Notes: generated from the sequence alone by a model not told the origin. Shown: positions 17,449 through 27,473, counted from the first letter of the stretch. The stretch is 64,000 nucleotides of DNA from BQJU01 sp964015035 (GCA_964015035.1 CAXHCA010000004.1:1-64000); one strand, 5' to 3'. Made by a program: numbers and translations.

Positions 17449-20400
17449 ATGAAGCAGTTCAACCCGGTTATCTTTTTACTATTGGCCCTATTGCAGATGC
17501 CAATGTCCAGTTTTGCCCATTCCACTCCCGAAGTGGTTGAAATCACTTACAATCAGGTCGATATTAGCTGTCACGGAGCAAATGATGGCCTAATTGATTT
17601 GACCGTGGTAGAAGGGGTTTCTCCATTCACTTATGCCTGGAGTAATGGGATGACTACAGAAGACCTGTTTGACCTTGCTGCCGGGCAGTATACAGTCACA
17701 GTAACCGATGCCGAAGATATGTCCGCTACCCTAAGCTTCTCTATCTCCGAACCCAGCCCTCTGAATATTGTCGTTAACATCACCTCCCCCTCCTGTTTTG
17801 GAGAATCGGATGGTTCAGTAGAGGTGATTGTCACCGGCGGTTTCCCTTCCTATTTCTATTATTGGAGTACAGGTTATGTAGGCCAATTTCATCCAGGATT
17901 AAGTGCAGGGACTTATTTTGTTGATGTGGTAGATAGCAACGGCTGTCTGGCCACTGAAACCTTTGTCATTAGCGAATCTTCCCCAATTACCATCTCAACA
18001 ATAATAGAAGATGCCAGCTGCGGACAAGGGAATGGCGCCATTACCGCCACCGTTACCGGTGAAAATGGACCTTATACCTACAACTGGATAACCGGAGCAA
18101 CCACTCAAACCATCACAGCGCTTTTTCCGGGCGACTATACCCTTACCATATCGGATGGGCTTGGCTGTTCAGCGGTAGAGTCCCTCACGGTAGGTGAAAA
18201 AAGTATTGAGGGTGAGGTCATCAATATTACCTGTGATGATAATGACACCCCCACCGTTCCCGACGATGATGTATTTTACTTTGTATTGCTAGTCACCGGA
18301 GGAGGCCCCACCGGGTGGACCTCCGGGGTGGGTTTAAGTGGCAACTATGATCAACCAACCACTTTTGGACCTTTCTCAATTGCGGCAGGTCCTTTCAATA
18401 TTCTCCTGGCCGATAATGAAACGCCTGCCTGCAATACCACTATCACTATTACCCCGCCAACGGGTGGCTGCGATGAAATCTGTGAAATACTACCAACCAT
18501 CAACGAATACATTTGTGATGATAATGACACGCCCGGCGATCCTGACGATGACGTTTTTTACTTTACCTTAAGCGTCACAGGTTCCGGAAATTCTGATTCC
18601 TGGATAGCCAATGATCTCAACAATTCTACCGGCCAATACAACGAAATAACCACTTTGGGGCCCTACCCCATTAGCGGTGGCGTATTTGGCTTTGACGTGA
18701 TCGATGCCGAAAATCCAGATTGCTCGGTAGGAATTGTGGTCACCCCTCCAGTGGATTGTACATGTCAACTCAATCCCATTGAAGTTACCCTCACCGGTGA
18801 TTTGATGGTGCCTTGTGAACCGGGTGCCACTACTACGGTCACAGCATCCGTCAGCGGAGGAACATCACCCTATACTTATGCCTGGAGTCCGGGATATACC
18901 GACTCCCAGGAAGAACTGGAAGCGGGCACCTATTCACTGACCGTAACGGACGCCAATGACTGTGCTGTTACCACCAATTTTGAGATCATTCTAGATTTTG
19001 ACCTGGTTGCGGAGGCCGGGCCGGATCAAGTGCTGACCTGCTCCACTCCTTCCGTGGAATTGGATGGTAGCGGCAGTAGTGTGGGGCCCAATGTGGTCTA
19101 TGAATGGATTGGACCAACCGGAACCTTTACCGGGCAATCCGTCATCACCGTAGATCAACCGGGTACCTATCTTTTGACCCTTTATGAAGCCGGTAATGAC
19201 GCTTGCTCCTCTTCTGACTTCGTCATTGTTACAGAAGACATCATCAGTCAATTGACCATCAATAGCAATCGGATCAGCTGTGACTCTGCACTATTGAACT
19301 ATACTTTGGGAATCGGCGTCGGGACTCCGGCCTGGTCTTACCCTGATGGCAGCACATCGACAAACCATGTCATCGGCACCACTCAAAGTGGTTACCACGT
19401 ACTCTCTCTGGTCAATGAAGATAATGGCTGCGAATTGACGGATTCCATTTTAGTAGAACTTGATCCCAGCCAGTGTGCTACTATTACTGGGCGATTGGTC
19501 CAGGATACGATCATCAATTGCCAACCGGAAGCACAAGAGCCTGGCTTGAGCGGCTGGATAATGGTGATTGAAAGTGATGACGATATTTTTTATGCGGTGA
19601 CACAAGCCGATGGCACCTATAGCCAAAGTGTTCCCCTGGGGGAATATGAGGTATATCCGATACTGATCAGCAACTTGTGGGAAAGCTGTGAGGACTTCTA
19701 TCCCGTTTCCCTCACCACAGCAGGCGCCACCATAAATCAAGATTTGGTGGTCCAAGAATTGGAACCCTGCCCTGAATTGATGGTGGAAGTGACACTACCA
19801 ATTCTTCGCACCTGTTGGGAAAGGGGTATTTATATTTATTATTGCAACCATGGAACAGACATTGCAGATGATGCCTACATCAATGTGACCCTGGATGATT
19901 ACTTTACCTATTTGTCTGCTACGCTTCCGCTTACGGCACAGGATGGCAATCAATATACTTTTGCCATAGGAAATGTGGAAGTAGGTGAATGCGGCTCCTT
20001 TTATATTAATGTGATGACCAGTTGCGACGCGATCGTTGACCAAACCCTTTGTGTAGAAGCCAAAATTTTCCCCAATGATCCCTGCACGCCACCTGATGTG
20101 AATTGGTCGGGCAGTAGCCTTCAGCTATCCAGCAAGTGTACGCCCGATGAAGTATTGTTTACCGTGAAGAATGTGGGAGAAGATATGGTTGGCGCCAGCA
20201 ACTTCATTGTCATTGAAGATGGGGTAATGCTGATGGTGATTCCCGATACCGTGCTGCTAGAAGCAGGAGAAACTTTCGACTATGGGCTACCGGCCAATGG
20301 TTCGACCTACCGTATGGAGGTTGATCAGGTAGATCTACATCCCGGCATGAGTCATCCGACCGCCTTTATTGAAGGTTGTGGCACCAATGACCAAGGGGCT

Positions 20401-21192
20401 TTTAGTACCGGTTTCATCAATCAATTCCCCATGGACGACGAAGATGAGTTTGTCGATATCGACTGCCGGGAGATCGTGGGGTCTTATGATCCCAATGACA
20501 AACATGGTTTTCCAAGAGGGTACGGTGCTGAACACTACATTAAACCCGGTACTGGTTTGGAATACCTCATCAACTTCCAAAATACCGGCAATGATACCGC
20601 CTTTTTAGTCGTGCTACGCGATACCCTTTCACCCTATCTGGATATTCGGACACTACGGCCGGGTGCATCCAGCCATCCGTATACCTGGGACATTGAAAAT
20701 GGCAATGTGCTGGTATTTACCTTTGAAAACATCTTGCTTCCCGATAGTACCACCAATGAAGCTGCCAGTCACGGCCATGTAGAGTTTAAGATTGATCATT
20801 TGGTGGATTTACCTTTGGAGACCCTGATTGAAAATAGCGCCGCCATCTATTTTGATCTCAACGAGCCGGTCATCACCAATACCACCTGGCACCGATTGGG
20901 TGAGGACTTTATTGAGGTCGTACCAACGGCAACCAATGCTCCGGAACCTAAAGGTACCGTTCAAGTGTTCCCAAATCCGATGAACCACCACACTCGTTTT
21001 GTACTGAATCACTGGCTGGGCAACCAGTACAGCTTCACCCTGAGCGATGCGCGTGGGCAAACGGTCTTCCAGGATGAATTTAGTCAGAACGTCTACAATT
21101 TTCCGAAAGGAAAGCTACGTACAGGCGTGTATTTTTTCCAGATCACCAGTAACCGTGGGGGGCGTGCTGTAGGTAAGTTAGTGATTAAGTAA
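17449..21192 (+). CDS. SprB-repeat surface protein with DUF7619-like and T9SS type A domains
   Basis: About 1247 residues from the ATG at 17449. The open frame extends back to a TTG at 17422, but MKQFNPVIFLL begins a clean signal peptide ending SSFAHS. Next come SprB-type repeats of about 75 residues (ISCHGANDGLIDL, SPSCFGESDGSVEV, DASCGQGNGAITA, then a further one near residue 450). Between them is a pair of modules starting CDDNDTP..PDDDVFYF. After an Ig-like region (EAGPDQVLTC) comes a DUF11/DUF7619-like domain containing VGSYDPNDKHGFP and NSAAIYFDLNEPVITN. The protein ends in a type A sorting domain (VFPNPMNH to GKLVIK). It is probably a surface adhesin or gliding-related filament protein exported by T9SS. 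Confidence 0.88.
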   Translation: MKQFNPVIFLLLALLQMPMSSFAHSTPEVVEITYNQVDISCHGANDGLIDLTVVEGVSPFTYAWSNGMTTEDLFDLAAGQYTVTVTDAEDMSATLSFSISEPSPLNIVVNITSPSCFGESDGSVEVIVTGGFPSYFYYWSTGYVGQFHPGLSAGTYFVDVVDSNGCLATETFVISESSPITISTIIEDASCGQGNGAITATVTGENGPYTYNWITGATTQTITALFPGDYTLTISDGLGCSAVESLTVGEKSIEGEVINITCDDNDTPTVPDDDVFYFVLLVTGGGPTGWTSGVGLSGNYDQPTTFGPFSIAAGPFNILLADNETPACNTTITITPPTGGCDEICEILPTINEYICDDNDTPGDPDDDVFYFTLSVTGSGNSDSWIANDLNNSTGQYNEITTLGPYPISGGVFGFDVIDAENPDCSVGIVVTPPVDCTCQLNPIEVTLTGDLMVPCEPGATTTVTASVSGGTSPYTYAWSPGYTDSQEELEAGTYSLTVTDANDCAVTTNFEIILDFDLVAEAGPDQVLTCSTPSVELDGSGSSVGPNVVYEWIGPTGTFTGQSVITVDQPGTYLLTLYEAGNDACSSSDFVIVTEDIISQLTINSNRISCDSALLNYTLGIGVGTPAWSYPDGSTSTNHVIGTTQSGYHVLSLVNEDNGCELTDSILVELDPSQCATITGRLVQDTIINCQPEAQEPGLSGWIMVIESDDDIFYAVTQADGTYSQSVPLGEYEVYPILISNLWESCEDFYPVSLTTAGATINQDLVVQELEPCPELMVEVTLPILRTCWERGIYIYYCNHGTDIADDAYINVTLDDYFTYLSATLPLTAQDGNQYTFAIGNVEVGECGSFYINVMTSCDAIVDQTLCVEAKIFPNDPCTPPDVNWSGSSLQLSSKCTPDEVLFTVKNVGEDMVGASNFIVIEDGVMLMVIPDTVLLEAGETFDYGLPANGSTYRMEVDQVDLHPGMSHPTAFIEGCGTNDQGAFSTGFINQFPMDDEDEFVDIDCREIVGSYDPNDKHGFPRGYGAEHYIKPGTGLEYLINFQNTGNDTAFLVVLRDTLSPYLDIRTLRPGASSHPYTWDIENGNVLVFTFENILLPDSTTNEAASHGHVEFKIDHLVDLPLETLIENSAAIYFDLNEPVITNTTWHRLGEDFIEVVPTATNAPEPKGTVQVFPNPMNHHTRFVLNHWLGNQYSFTLSDARGQTVFQDEFSQNVYNFPKGKLRTGVYFFQITSNRGGRAVGKLVIK

Positions 21193-21198
21193 AACCAT

Positions 21199-21229
21199 GA
21201 AGGTGGCTTCCAGATTCGAAGCCACCTTC
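21199..21229. terminator. Strong hairpin between convergent T9SS genes
   Basis: GAAGGTGGCTTC (21199-21210) pairs perfectly with GAAGCCACCTTC (21218-21229) across a 7-nt loop, 6 bp after the stop of the SprB-repeat gene. There is no T run, so it may be a factor-assisted terminator or an mRNA-stabilising 3' hairpin. Confidence 0.6.
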
Positions 21230-21306
21230 AAAGTCCTCGACTTGCCTTGTTCACCGTTCTTAGACACTGAGGCTGGCAAAGGAAAATGAGCTTAGGGATA
21301 GCATGA

Positions 21307-23148
21307 TCATTCTTTAATGACCTTCCCACTCAATCTCCCCTCCTCCGTATCCAACTGATACCAATACAATCCCACTGGCCAATCGCGAATAGCCTTCAAC
21401 TGGTAATTATTCTCGCCGGTGTGTAAGGACAAATCCGTTGCAAATACCTGCTGCCCTTGCGCATCGTAGAGCTTTAAGGTAGCAAATGTTGTGAATTGGC
21501 TGGAAAAGCGAAACCATAATTCAGAATCGGTAGGGTTGGGAAATACCTGCCACTGTGAAATGAAATCGGGTTCCTGTGTTCGGGTGACGATGGTGAGTTG
21601 TATTTGCACGATACTGTCGCAGCCATTACTGGCAGTATATATCTCGGTAATTAGGGTATCGCTTTCATAAAGCACCCCGTTGTAAGGTTGACCAACTGTC
21701 AGGGCGGTGTCTATTTCGGTATAAATATCGTCTTCATGAGTCAGCGCCAAGACTACAACACTATCGCAACCCAGTGGGGTCATGTATTCAAACAGGTAAG
21801 TTCCCGCCTCTTCAAATGAAGTATCGGCCCAGACGAACGGAGGGTCACAAAAACTGGTATCGATCAGGGTGGTTGGTGGACAGGAAACAGACGTAAAGGC
21901 AAACGGCTCTCCACAAGTAGTGGCCAGTCCGTGCACATGGTTATAAGGCACAATGTTGACATAGTATTCCATATCCTCTAGCAGCGCAAAGGGCAGCAAA
22001 TAGCTTGTATCTAGTCCCACATCCAGTGGCCCGATGATTTCCGTTCCTCCGGGAATTAGTCCCACGCTCAAGCGGTAGCCATCAACGCAACCAAGAACCT
22101 TATGCCATTTGATTTCGGGTTGCAAAGCGGTAATTGCTGTAGAGGGGGAAATCAGTTGGATGTCACAATTGGCGGGACCGCCTTGGTAGTGTTTGATGTA
22201 GCCCCAGTAAACTGCCACGCCATTATCTGGGCCAGTCATAAAGAGAGAGGTATTGTTATTCCCTAGAGAAAAGGCAGTGCTTTGAGTATTCCAGCTTTCT
22301 CCTCCATCTGTAGACACATATACAGGTTCGTCGGATCTTGATGAAACCCAGCCTAAGGTATCATTGACGAAGAAAACTCGCATAAAATAGCCTTCTTCTT
22401 CCGTGATGGAAAAGCTATCCCATGTTTCTCCACCATCCTCCGTCTTATAAATTAGATTTGTATAATTAACGAACCATCCTAATTGATCATTTAAAAAGTG
22501 TAAATCTACATTAGGTCCAAATGACCCAAATGAAGAGGAGGGCGCTGCTAATTGTTCCTCCCACGTTTCCCCAGCATCAATGGTGTGCAATACTCTGACT
22601 GGACCACCAAGGTAGATGCTTCCAGCCACCCACCCTTCCTGACTATTTACAAAATCTAAACTGGCTAATTGCCAATCTTCATTTTCGAATACAATTTCCC
22701 AAGTCTCTCCTCCATTGACAGACCTATAGACTCGTGCATAATTAGACACCATGTACCCGGTATCGATATTTAAAAATTCAATATCTTTTGGAGAGGAAAG
22801 TTCATCTATCGAATAGTCTAGCTCTAACCAATTTTGCCCAGCATCAATTGTTTTAAATATGCTTCGACTTGAGTGTCCTACCCAACCTATCTCTTCATTT
22901 AAAAAAAAGATACAGGTAGAGCGATCCAACTCACCAGTCTCTTGTATTTCCCAACTAAGGCCTCCGTCAGAAGTCTTATATAGTTCATTGCCCCAATCAC
23001 TTACCCACCCTATTGAATCAGATGGGTAAAAAGCATCTCCTCCTATATTATTTCCTCCATTGTCAATCACTGTTTGCCAACATTGGGCATGTAAATTTAA
23101 AGACACAAAGAATAAGCTTACGATGAATATCGTACGAAACTGGATCAT
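21307..23148 (-). CDS. YCF48/BNR-like propeller protein with T9SS type A domain
   Basis: A 613-residue secreted protein. A signal peptide (about 1-22, ending LHAQ) leads into a propeller of about seven blades (30-330) with repeats such as GWVSDWGNELYKTSDGGLSWE, GWVGHSSRSIFKTIDAGQNW and GWFVNYTNLIYKTEDGGETW. These resemble YCF48/photosystem-assembly-like and Asp-box repeats. A fibronectin-like segment (about 330-430) and two copies of a GCDS-containing module (PLGCDSVVVLAL, SNGCDSIVQIQL) follow. The type A sorting domain (about 530-613) ends WPVGLYWYQL...LSGKVIKE, a close match to the end of the neighbouring truncated gene. The role is unknown; it is probably cell-surface attached. Confidence 0.85.
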   Translation of the reverse strand: MIQFRTIFIVSLFFVSLNLHAQCWQTVIDNGGNNIGGDAFYPSDSIGWVSDWGNELYKTSDGGLSWEIQETGELDRSTCIFFLNEEIGWVGHSSRSIFKTIDAGQNWLELDYSIDELSSPKDIEFLNIDTGYMVSNYARVYRSVNGGETWEIVFENEDWQLASLDFVNSQEGWVAGSIYLGGPVRVLHTIDAGETWEEQLAAPSSSFGSFGPNVDLHFLNDQLGWFVNYTNLIYKTEDGGETWDSFSITEEEGYFMRVFFVNDTLGWVSSRSDEPVYVSTDGGESWNTQSTAFSLGNNNTSLFMTGPDNGVAVYWGYIKHYQGGPANCDIQLISPSTAITALQPEIKWHKVLGCVDGYRLSVGLIPGGTEIIGPLDVGLDTSYLLPFALLEDMEYYVNIVPYNHVHGLATTCGEPFAFTSVSCPPTTLIDTSFCDPPFVWADTSFEEAGTYLFEYMTPLGCDSVVVLALTHEDDIYTEIDTALTVGQPYNGVLYESDTLITEIYTASNGCDSIVQIQLTIVTRTQEPDFISQWQVFPNPTDSELWFRFSSQFTTFATLKLYDAQGQQVFATDLSLHTGENNYQLKAIRDWPVGLYWYQLDTEEGRLSGKVIKE

Positions 23149-23180
23149 AATTTGTATTTTAGAATATATCTTTAGATTAA

Positions 23181-23209
23181 ATGCCTGGAAGTGCAGTACT
23201 TCCAGGCAT
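23181..23209 (-). terminator. Hairpin downstream of truncated T9SS gene
   Basis: ATGCCTGGAAGT (23181-23192) pairs perfectly with ACTTCCAGGCAT (23198-23209), with a 5-nt loop. It follows the stop of the minus-strand gene at 23225 and precedes the start of the next minus gene at 23148, so it separates their transcripts. The trailing sequence on the minus strand is TTAATC, not a long T run. Confidence 0.55.
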
Positions 23210-23224
23210 GTCTTTTAATCTATT

Positions 23225-23866
23225 TTATTCTTTGATTATTTTTCCACTTAAACTTTCTTTTTCACTTTCTAATCGATACCAATACAACCCAGTCGGCCAG
23301 GATTGCATCTCTTCTAATTGATGCATGTTCTTACCTTTTACTAAATCTAATGGTATGCTAGCAATTTGTTTGCCCTGAATATCAAATATAAACAAATTAG
23401 CAGAAAGAGTTTCCTTAGTTTTGATACTAAAAACCACTTCTCCTTTACTCGGGTTTGGTTGTACTGCTACTAAAATTTGGTTTTCCTGCTCTTCATCATG
23501 TCCTGCCGGATAAGGTAGTCGATGACCTGTATCTTTAACCAATCGAATTACCAATGGTGTTCCATCTCCCTTATAGGCGACGGCCTGAATATCCGTTTCA
23601 TTCAAGGCTAATTCGGTCAAAATGCTGCCTCCAAAAACCCATGGTTCATCTTCAAACTCCAGGCTGAGCATTTTCTCACCGCCCCCCAACGTTCTGCCTA
23701 GAGTAGTAGTATCATACCAGGCTATTTTTAAGTTGCCACCTGCTGCCCCACTAGCACCTACCGCGTCACTAGTGAAGAAAGGCAAATCCTCTTCGGCTTC
23801 ATCCTGATACACCCAATTGTCTGAATCAAAGTCAATAATATCATTGTTCCCCAATGAGTAACTCAT
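23225..23866 (-). pseudogene. 5'-truncated T9SS type A protein (remnant)
   Basis: The frame encodes 213 residues from the first ATG. There is no signal peptide and the N-terminus starts in mid-domain (MSYSLGNNDIIDFDSD). The same frame stays open for 31 codons upstream of that ATG, to a TGA at 23960-23962. That upstream part reads like coding sequence (LPAFQSQHKQHIKT) but contains no start. The last 85 residues are a full type A sorting domain (VQPNPSKGEVVF to WPTGLYWYRL...LSGKIIKE). A T9SS cargo without a signal peptide cannot be exported, so this is most likely the 3' remnant of a larger gene. Alternatively it is expressed but cytoplasmic. A hairpin follows the stop. Confidence 0.65.
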
Positions 23867-23994
23867 TAGGCGAATAATTAATGATCCAAATACTGTTTTG
23901 ATGTGTTGTTTATGCTGACTTTGAAACGCAGGTAGAAATGAATAGTACGGCTGGTAGTATCAGAAAATAAAATATCAATTGCAAGTAGATCATA

Positions 23995-24648
23995 TTAATT
24001 TAACACATTCTCTTTGGACCTTCTTCTAAAATTCTCAGACTCCAGCGAAGCGTACACAATCCTCGGCAGCCTTTTGAGCAAAGGCATCTTTTTAACCGTC
24101 TTTCGCTCCGGCTCAGGAAGGTCGATCTCAATCTCGGAATCGCTGATTACATCGCGGGCCAGATAAACTTTAGGCTTCCAATACCGGGATTCATTCAGGT
24201 TGTCTACCACGATGCCGCGGGAGCAACTGTGGATGATAAATACGCCCTCTTCGTTATTGTCGACCACCAGTGCTACGTGAGAAACCGCCCGTTTTCTCGA
24301 ACGGCGAAAGGTGATGAGATCACCTGGTTTTACTTGCTCAAGTGGAATTTCCTGCCCCAACTGTGCCTGTTCTCGTGAGGATCGTGCAATGGGTATGGCA
24401 TACCTCTCCATCAGGTATTTGGTAAAGCCGGAACAGTCAAAACCGGTTTCCGGTTCGGAACCGCCATAGCGATAATCCATACCAATAAAATGACGAGCTT
24501 CCTCTACGATCAATTGGCGGAGGTAGTCTTGCTTTTTCTGTGCAATATTGGTGGTATCACTTACTGAGGCAGCAAGGGATGAAAAGCAGACAAGTACAAA
24601 TAAGGCGCAACAAAACAGTCCTTTTAACAAGGGTTTCACTAAGTCCAT
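23995..24648 (-). CDS. NlpC/P60 (C40) cell-wall hydrolase
   Basis: A 217-residue exported protein with an N-terminal hydrophobic signal (about 1-27). The NlpC/P60 domain spans about 42-165. The catalytic Cys72 lies in FDCSGF, the His124 in SHVALV, and the third polar residue is His140 in IIHS. GMDYRYGG and VKPGDLITF are further family motifs. These enzymes cut the gamma-D-Glu-mDAP bond (or related amide) in peptidoglycan stem peptides, which fits the DAP-type murein inferred from MurE. A basic 50-residue C-terminal tail follows. It stands alone on the minus strand downstream of typA. Confidence 0.9.
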   Translation of the reverse strand: MDLVKPLLKGLFCCALFVLVCFSSLAASVSDTTNIAQKKQDYLRQLIVEEARHFIGMDYRYGGSEPETGFDCSGFTKYLMERYAIPIARSSREQAQLGQEIPLEQVKPGDLITFRRSRKRAVSHVALVVDNNEEGVFIIHSCSRGIVVDNLNESRYWKPKVYLARDVISDSEIEIDLPEPERKTVKKMPLLKRLPRIVYASLESENFRRRSKENVLN

Positions 24649-24740
24649 ACAACAGGTTTAGTAAGAAAAGGTGGGATTATGACCTGTGGTGATGTTGCTG
24701 TTTTTTGGGTATGATGTTTGTGCAAAAATAAAATCAAAAA

Positions 24741-24778
24741 TCGGAAAGCCTGCTACTTTTGGGCAACAAACTTTCCGA
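24741..24778 (-). terminator. Terminator of typA
   Basis: TCGGAAAG (24741-24748) pairs with CTTTCCGA (24771-24778). On the minus strand the hairpin is followed by a T-rich stretch (TTTTGATTTTATTTTT), the usual form of an intrinsic terminator. It lies 35 bp after the typA stop. Confidence 0.75.
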
Positions 24779-24812
24779 CTTGATGAAAACTTTTTTTAAG
24801 AAATGGCAGTGC

Positions 24813-26624
24813 CTATTCCGCTAATGCGCTGTTCTTAGAGCGCTTGCGTTCGTGTTCTTTCAGGTAAATTTTGCGTAAGCGCAATGATTCCGGGGTCACC
24901 TCTACATATTCATCGGCTTGGATGTATTCCAATGCTTCTTCCAGTGTAAAACGCCGTGGCGGGATCAATTTCAGTTTATCATCCGAACCGGAAGCCCGTA
25001 CGTTAGATAGCTTCTTGGTCTTGGTCAAGTTGATCACCAAATCACCTGGACGGCTGTTTTCACCAACCACCTGTCCTTCGTAAATATCCTCGTTGGCTCC
25101 AATAAAGAACTTCCCGCGATCCTGTAGGTTGTTGATACTATAAGGAATGGATTTACCCGTTTCCATACTAATCAGGGAACCGTTGGTTCGGCCGGGGATC
25201 TCTCCCTTGTGTGGCTGGAACTCTTTGAAACGGTGGGTCATGATGGCCTCTCCCTGTGTAGCGGTCAACATGTTGCTCCGCAAACCGATGATACCTCGTG
25301 AAGGAATCTCAAACTCCAACTGAATGCGATCGCCCTTAGGAACCATAGACAACATGATGCCTTTGCGTTGGGTTACCATATTGATGGCAGTACCAGACAC
25401 CGATTCCGGCAAGTCGATGGTCAATTCTTCCACTGGCTCGTGTACCTTATCGTCAATGCGCTTGGTGATGACCTGAGGCTGTCCGATTTGCAGCTCATAT
25501 CCCTCTCGACGCATGGTTTCAATCAATACGGACAAGTGCAAAACACCACGACCAAATACTTTAAAAGAATCTGCCGAAGCAGTTGGTTCTACCCGCATGG
25601 CGAGGTTCTTTTCCAATTCCTTTTCCAGGCGGTCTTTCAAGTGACGAGAAGTCACAAATTTTCCTTCTTGTCCAAAAAATGGAGAGTCATTGATGGTAAA
25701 GGTCATACTCATCGTTGGCTCATCAATGGCAATCGTTGGCAGTGCTTCCGGGTTTTCAGGATCGGCAATGGTATCGCCAATCTCAAAACCTTCAATGCCA
25801 AAAACACCACAGATATCACCGGCTTCTACTTTCTCTACTTCTTTGCGCTCGAAGCCCTCAAAAACAAAGAGGCCACGAATTTTATTTTTGGTAACGGAAC
25901 CATCCTTTTTCACCAGTGCCACTTGCTGACCGTTGATCAATTCACCGCGGTGCAAACGTCCCACGGCAATCCGGCCGATGTAGCGCGAAAAGTCGAGAGA
26001 AGTCACCAACAATTGAGGATTACCTTCTTCCACCTTGGGTGGTGGTACGTGTTCCACAATTTTATCCAACAATGGAAAAATATTATCGTTTGGCGTACGC
26101 CAGTCATCATTCATCCAACCATTCTTGGCAGAGCCATATACGGTTGGAAATTCCAGCTGGTCTTCTGTTGCATCCAAATTAAACATCAGATCGAATACAG
26201 CTTCCTGGACTTCTTCAGGCGTACAGTTTTCCTTATCCACCTTGTTGACCACCACAATCGGCTTCAATCCCAACTCAATGGCTTTTTGCAAGACAAAACG
26301 AGTTTGCGGCATCGGGCCTTCAAAGGCATCCACCAGCAACAACACTCCATCGGCCATGTTCAACACCCGTTCTACTTCACCTCCAAAGTCACTGTGACCA
26401 GGGGTGTCGATGATGTTAATTTTGACATCTTTGTAGTTGATGGAAACGTTTTTGGAAAGAATGGTAATGCCACGCTCCCTTTCCAGATCATTGTGATCCA
26501 GAATCAACTCACCCGGCGTTTCGTGGTCGGCGAAAAGGCGTCCGGCCAGCAACATTTTATCAACCAAGGTCGTTTTTCCGTGGTCAACGTGGGCTATAAT
26601 GGCAACATTTCTGATTTTTGTCAT
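24813..26624 (-). CDS. typA: GTP-binding protein TypA/BipA
   Basis: A 603-residue ribosome-associated translational GTPase, full length for the family. G-domain motifs are AHVDHGKTTL (G1, about 11-20), RGITILSKN (G2), DTPGHSDF (G3) and NKVDKE (G4). EF-Tu domain II, EF-G-like domains III and V and the TypA-specific C-terminal domain follow. Signature segments are RPGDLVINLTKTKKLSN and RKIYLKEHERKR near the end. TypA binds the 70S ribosome and helps 50S assembly and adaptation to stress or cold. It is monocistronic by position, with its own promoter and terminator. The ATG at 26624 gives the canonical MTKIRNVAIIAHVDHG start. A 433-codon antisense frame over the gene is a shadow. Confidence 0.98.
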   Translation of the reverse strand: MTKIRNVAIIAHVDHGKTTLVDKMLLAGRLFADHETPGELILDHNDLERERGITILSKNVSINYKDVKINIIDTPGHSDFGGEVERVLNMADGVLLLVDAFEGPMPQTRFVLQKAIELGLKPIVVVNKVDKENCTPEEVQEAVFDLMFNLDATEDQLEFPTVYGSAKNGWMNDDWRTPNDNIFPLLDKIVEHVPPPKVEEGNPQLLVTSLDFSRYIGRIAVGRLHRGELINGQQVALVKKDGSVTKNKIRGLFVFEGFERKEVEKVEAGDICGVFGIEGFEIGDTIADPENPEALPTIAIDEPTMSMTFTINDSPFFGQEGKFVTSRHLKDRLEKELEKNLAMRVEPTASADSFKVFGRGVLHLSVLIETMRREGYELQIGQPQVITKRIDDKVHEPVEELTIDLPESVSGTAINMVTQRKGIMLSMVPKGDRIQLEFEIPSRGIIGLRSNMLTATQGEAIMTHRFKEFQPHKGEIPGRTNGSLISMETGKSIPYSINNLQDRGKFFIGANEDIYEGQVVGENSRPGDLVINLTKTKKLSNVRASGSDDKLKLIPPRRFTLEEALEYIQADEYVEVTPESLRLRKIYLKEHERKRSKNSALAE

Positions 26625-26741
26625 TATTTGTGTACTTATTACAACCCACCAAAAATCCTAATGATCTAATAATGAGTTATATACAATTAAAAATTTAGCA
26701 GTTTAATACTAAATAATATTTTACTTTCTTTAAACAGGGTG

Positions 26742-26749
26742 CAAAGGTA
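26742..26749 (-). promoter_or_regulatory. -7 promoter box for typA
   Basis: On the minus strand TACCTTTG (26749 to 26742) fits the Bacteroidota -7 consensus TAnnTTTG exactly. It lies about 118 bp upstream of the typA ATG and implies an AT-rich leader of roughly 110 nt. No clean -33 TTTG is visible. Confidence 0.55.
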
Positions 26750-26832
26750 GTAGTTTTCTTGAGTAAACGGTGCTTTTCGTTGTTAACTGTAGACGTTTTT
26801 TTTACCTAGGGTCACTATTTTTGCTCCAAAAG

Positions 26833-26868
26833 ACAAAGGTCTTCCCGAATTATCGAAAAGACCTTTGT
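26833..26868 (-). terminator. Hairpin terminator after the 90-residue gene
   Basis: ACAAAGGTCTT (26833-26843) pairs perfectly with AAGACCTTTGT (26858-26868). On the minus strand it is followed by CTTTTGG. It lies 28 bp after the stop of the small minus-strand gene and upstream of the typA promoter, so the two genes are separate units. Confidence 0.65.
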
Positions 26869-26896
26869 GGCAAATTGGATATGTGCTTAAGATTGT

Positions 26897-27169
26897 CTAA
26901 CGAAAGTCAAATCCCTGAATGAAATGGTTCTTAGTATTGGGGTTAGAAACCAGATCGACGTTCAGGGTGCAATTCTCAAAGCGTAGGTCATACGAACGCT
27001 GTATGTGACTCGGGTTTAGTGGGGATTTACGAGTAAGTTTCCAGCCAATATAGGCGCCTACTTCTTTAAATTCCGACATCAGTTCTTTGATCGCGTTTAG
27101 CACATTGTTTTGACCTTCCTGATTCAGGAGGCCAACCGTCAGTGCTAATTTAATTTTTCGAGTGTTCAT
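26897..27169 (-). CDS. Small hypothetical protein (90 residues)
   Basis: I do not recognise this 90-residue basic protein. It begins MNTRKIKLALTVGLLNQEGQ and ends HFIQGFDFR. It has no clear membrane segment or motif, and a short amphipathic helix is likely at about 20-40. The case for a real gene is its ATG start in a region with no competing frame, balanced composition, and a hairpin terminator just downstream. No operon partner is present. Confidence 0.5.
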   Translation of the reverse strand: MNTRKIKLALTVGLLNQEGQNNVLNAIKELMSEFKEVGAYIGWKLTRKSPLNPSHIQRSYDLRFENCTLNVDLVSNPNTKNHFIQGFDFR

Positions 27170-27473
27170 TTTGAATATGAATTTTATGGGAATCTTGGAT
27201 TTTTCTAGTTTTTCTTTTCCTTTACTTTTAAAACCCGATTAAAAGTGCTGATGTTGCCTGGCTTTTTTTAAAGTACTGTTAAAAAACCTTTCGAAAGTCT
27301 TAAAACGACGTTTTGCAGACTTTTCTAATTGGGTTTCAATCTCTCATACACCTATTAGTGTCATTTACCCCTAAAATGTTACCATGAAAAGAGGCTTTTT
27401 TTTAAAAAAAGTACATTTTCTTTTATTGGGTTTGCTCTAGAACTTCTACAGCAGCAGGAATGTTCGTATCAAA

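Noticed and set aside
25368..26669. 433-residue plus-strand frame antisense to typA
   Set aside because: It is a shadow of the strongly conserved typA gene; the translation is rich in His, Gln and Phe and shows no domain.
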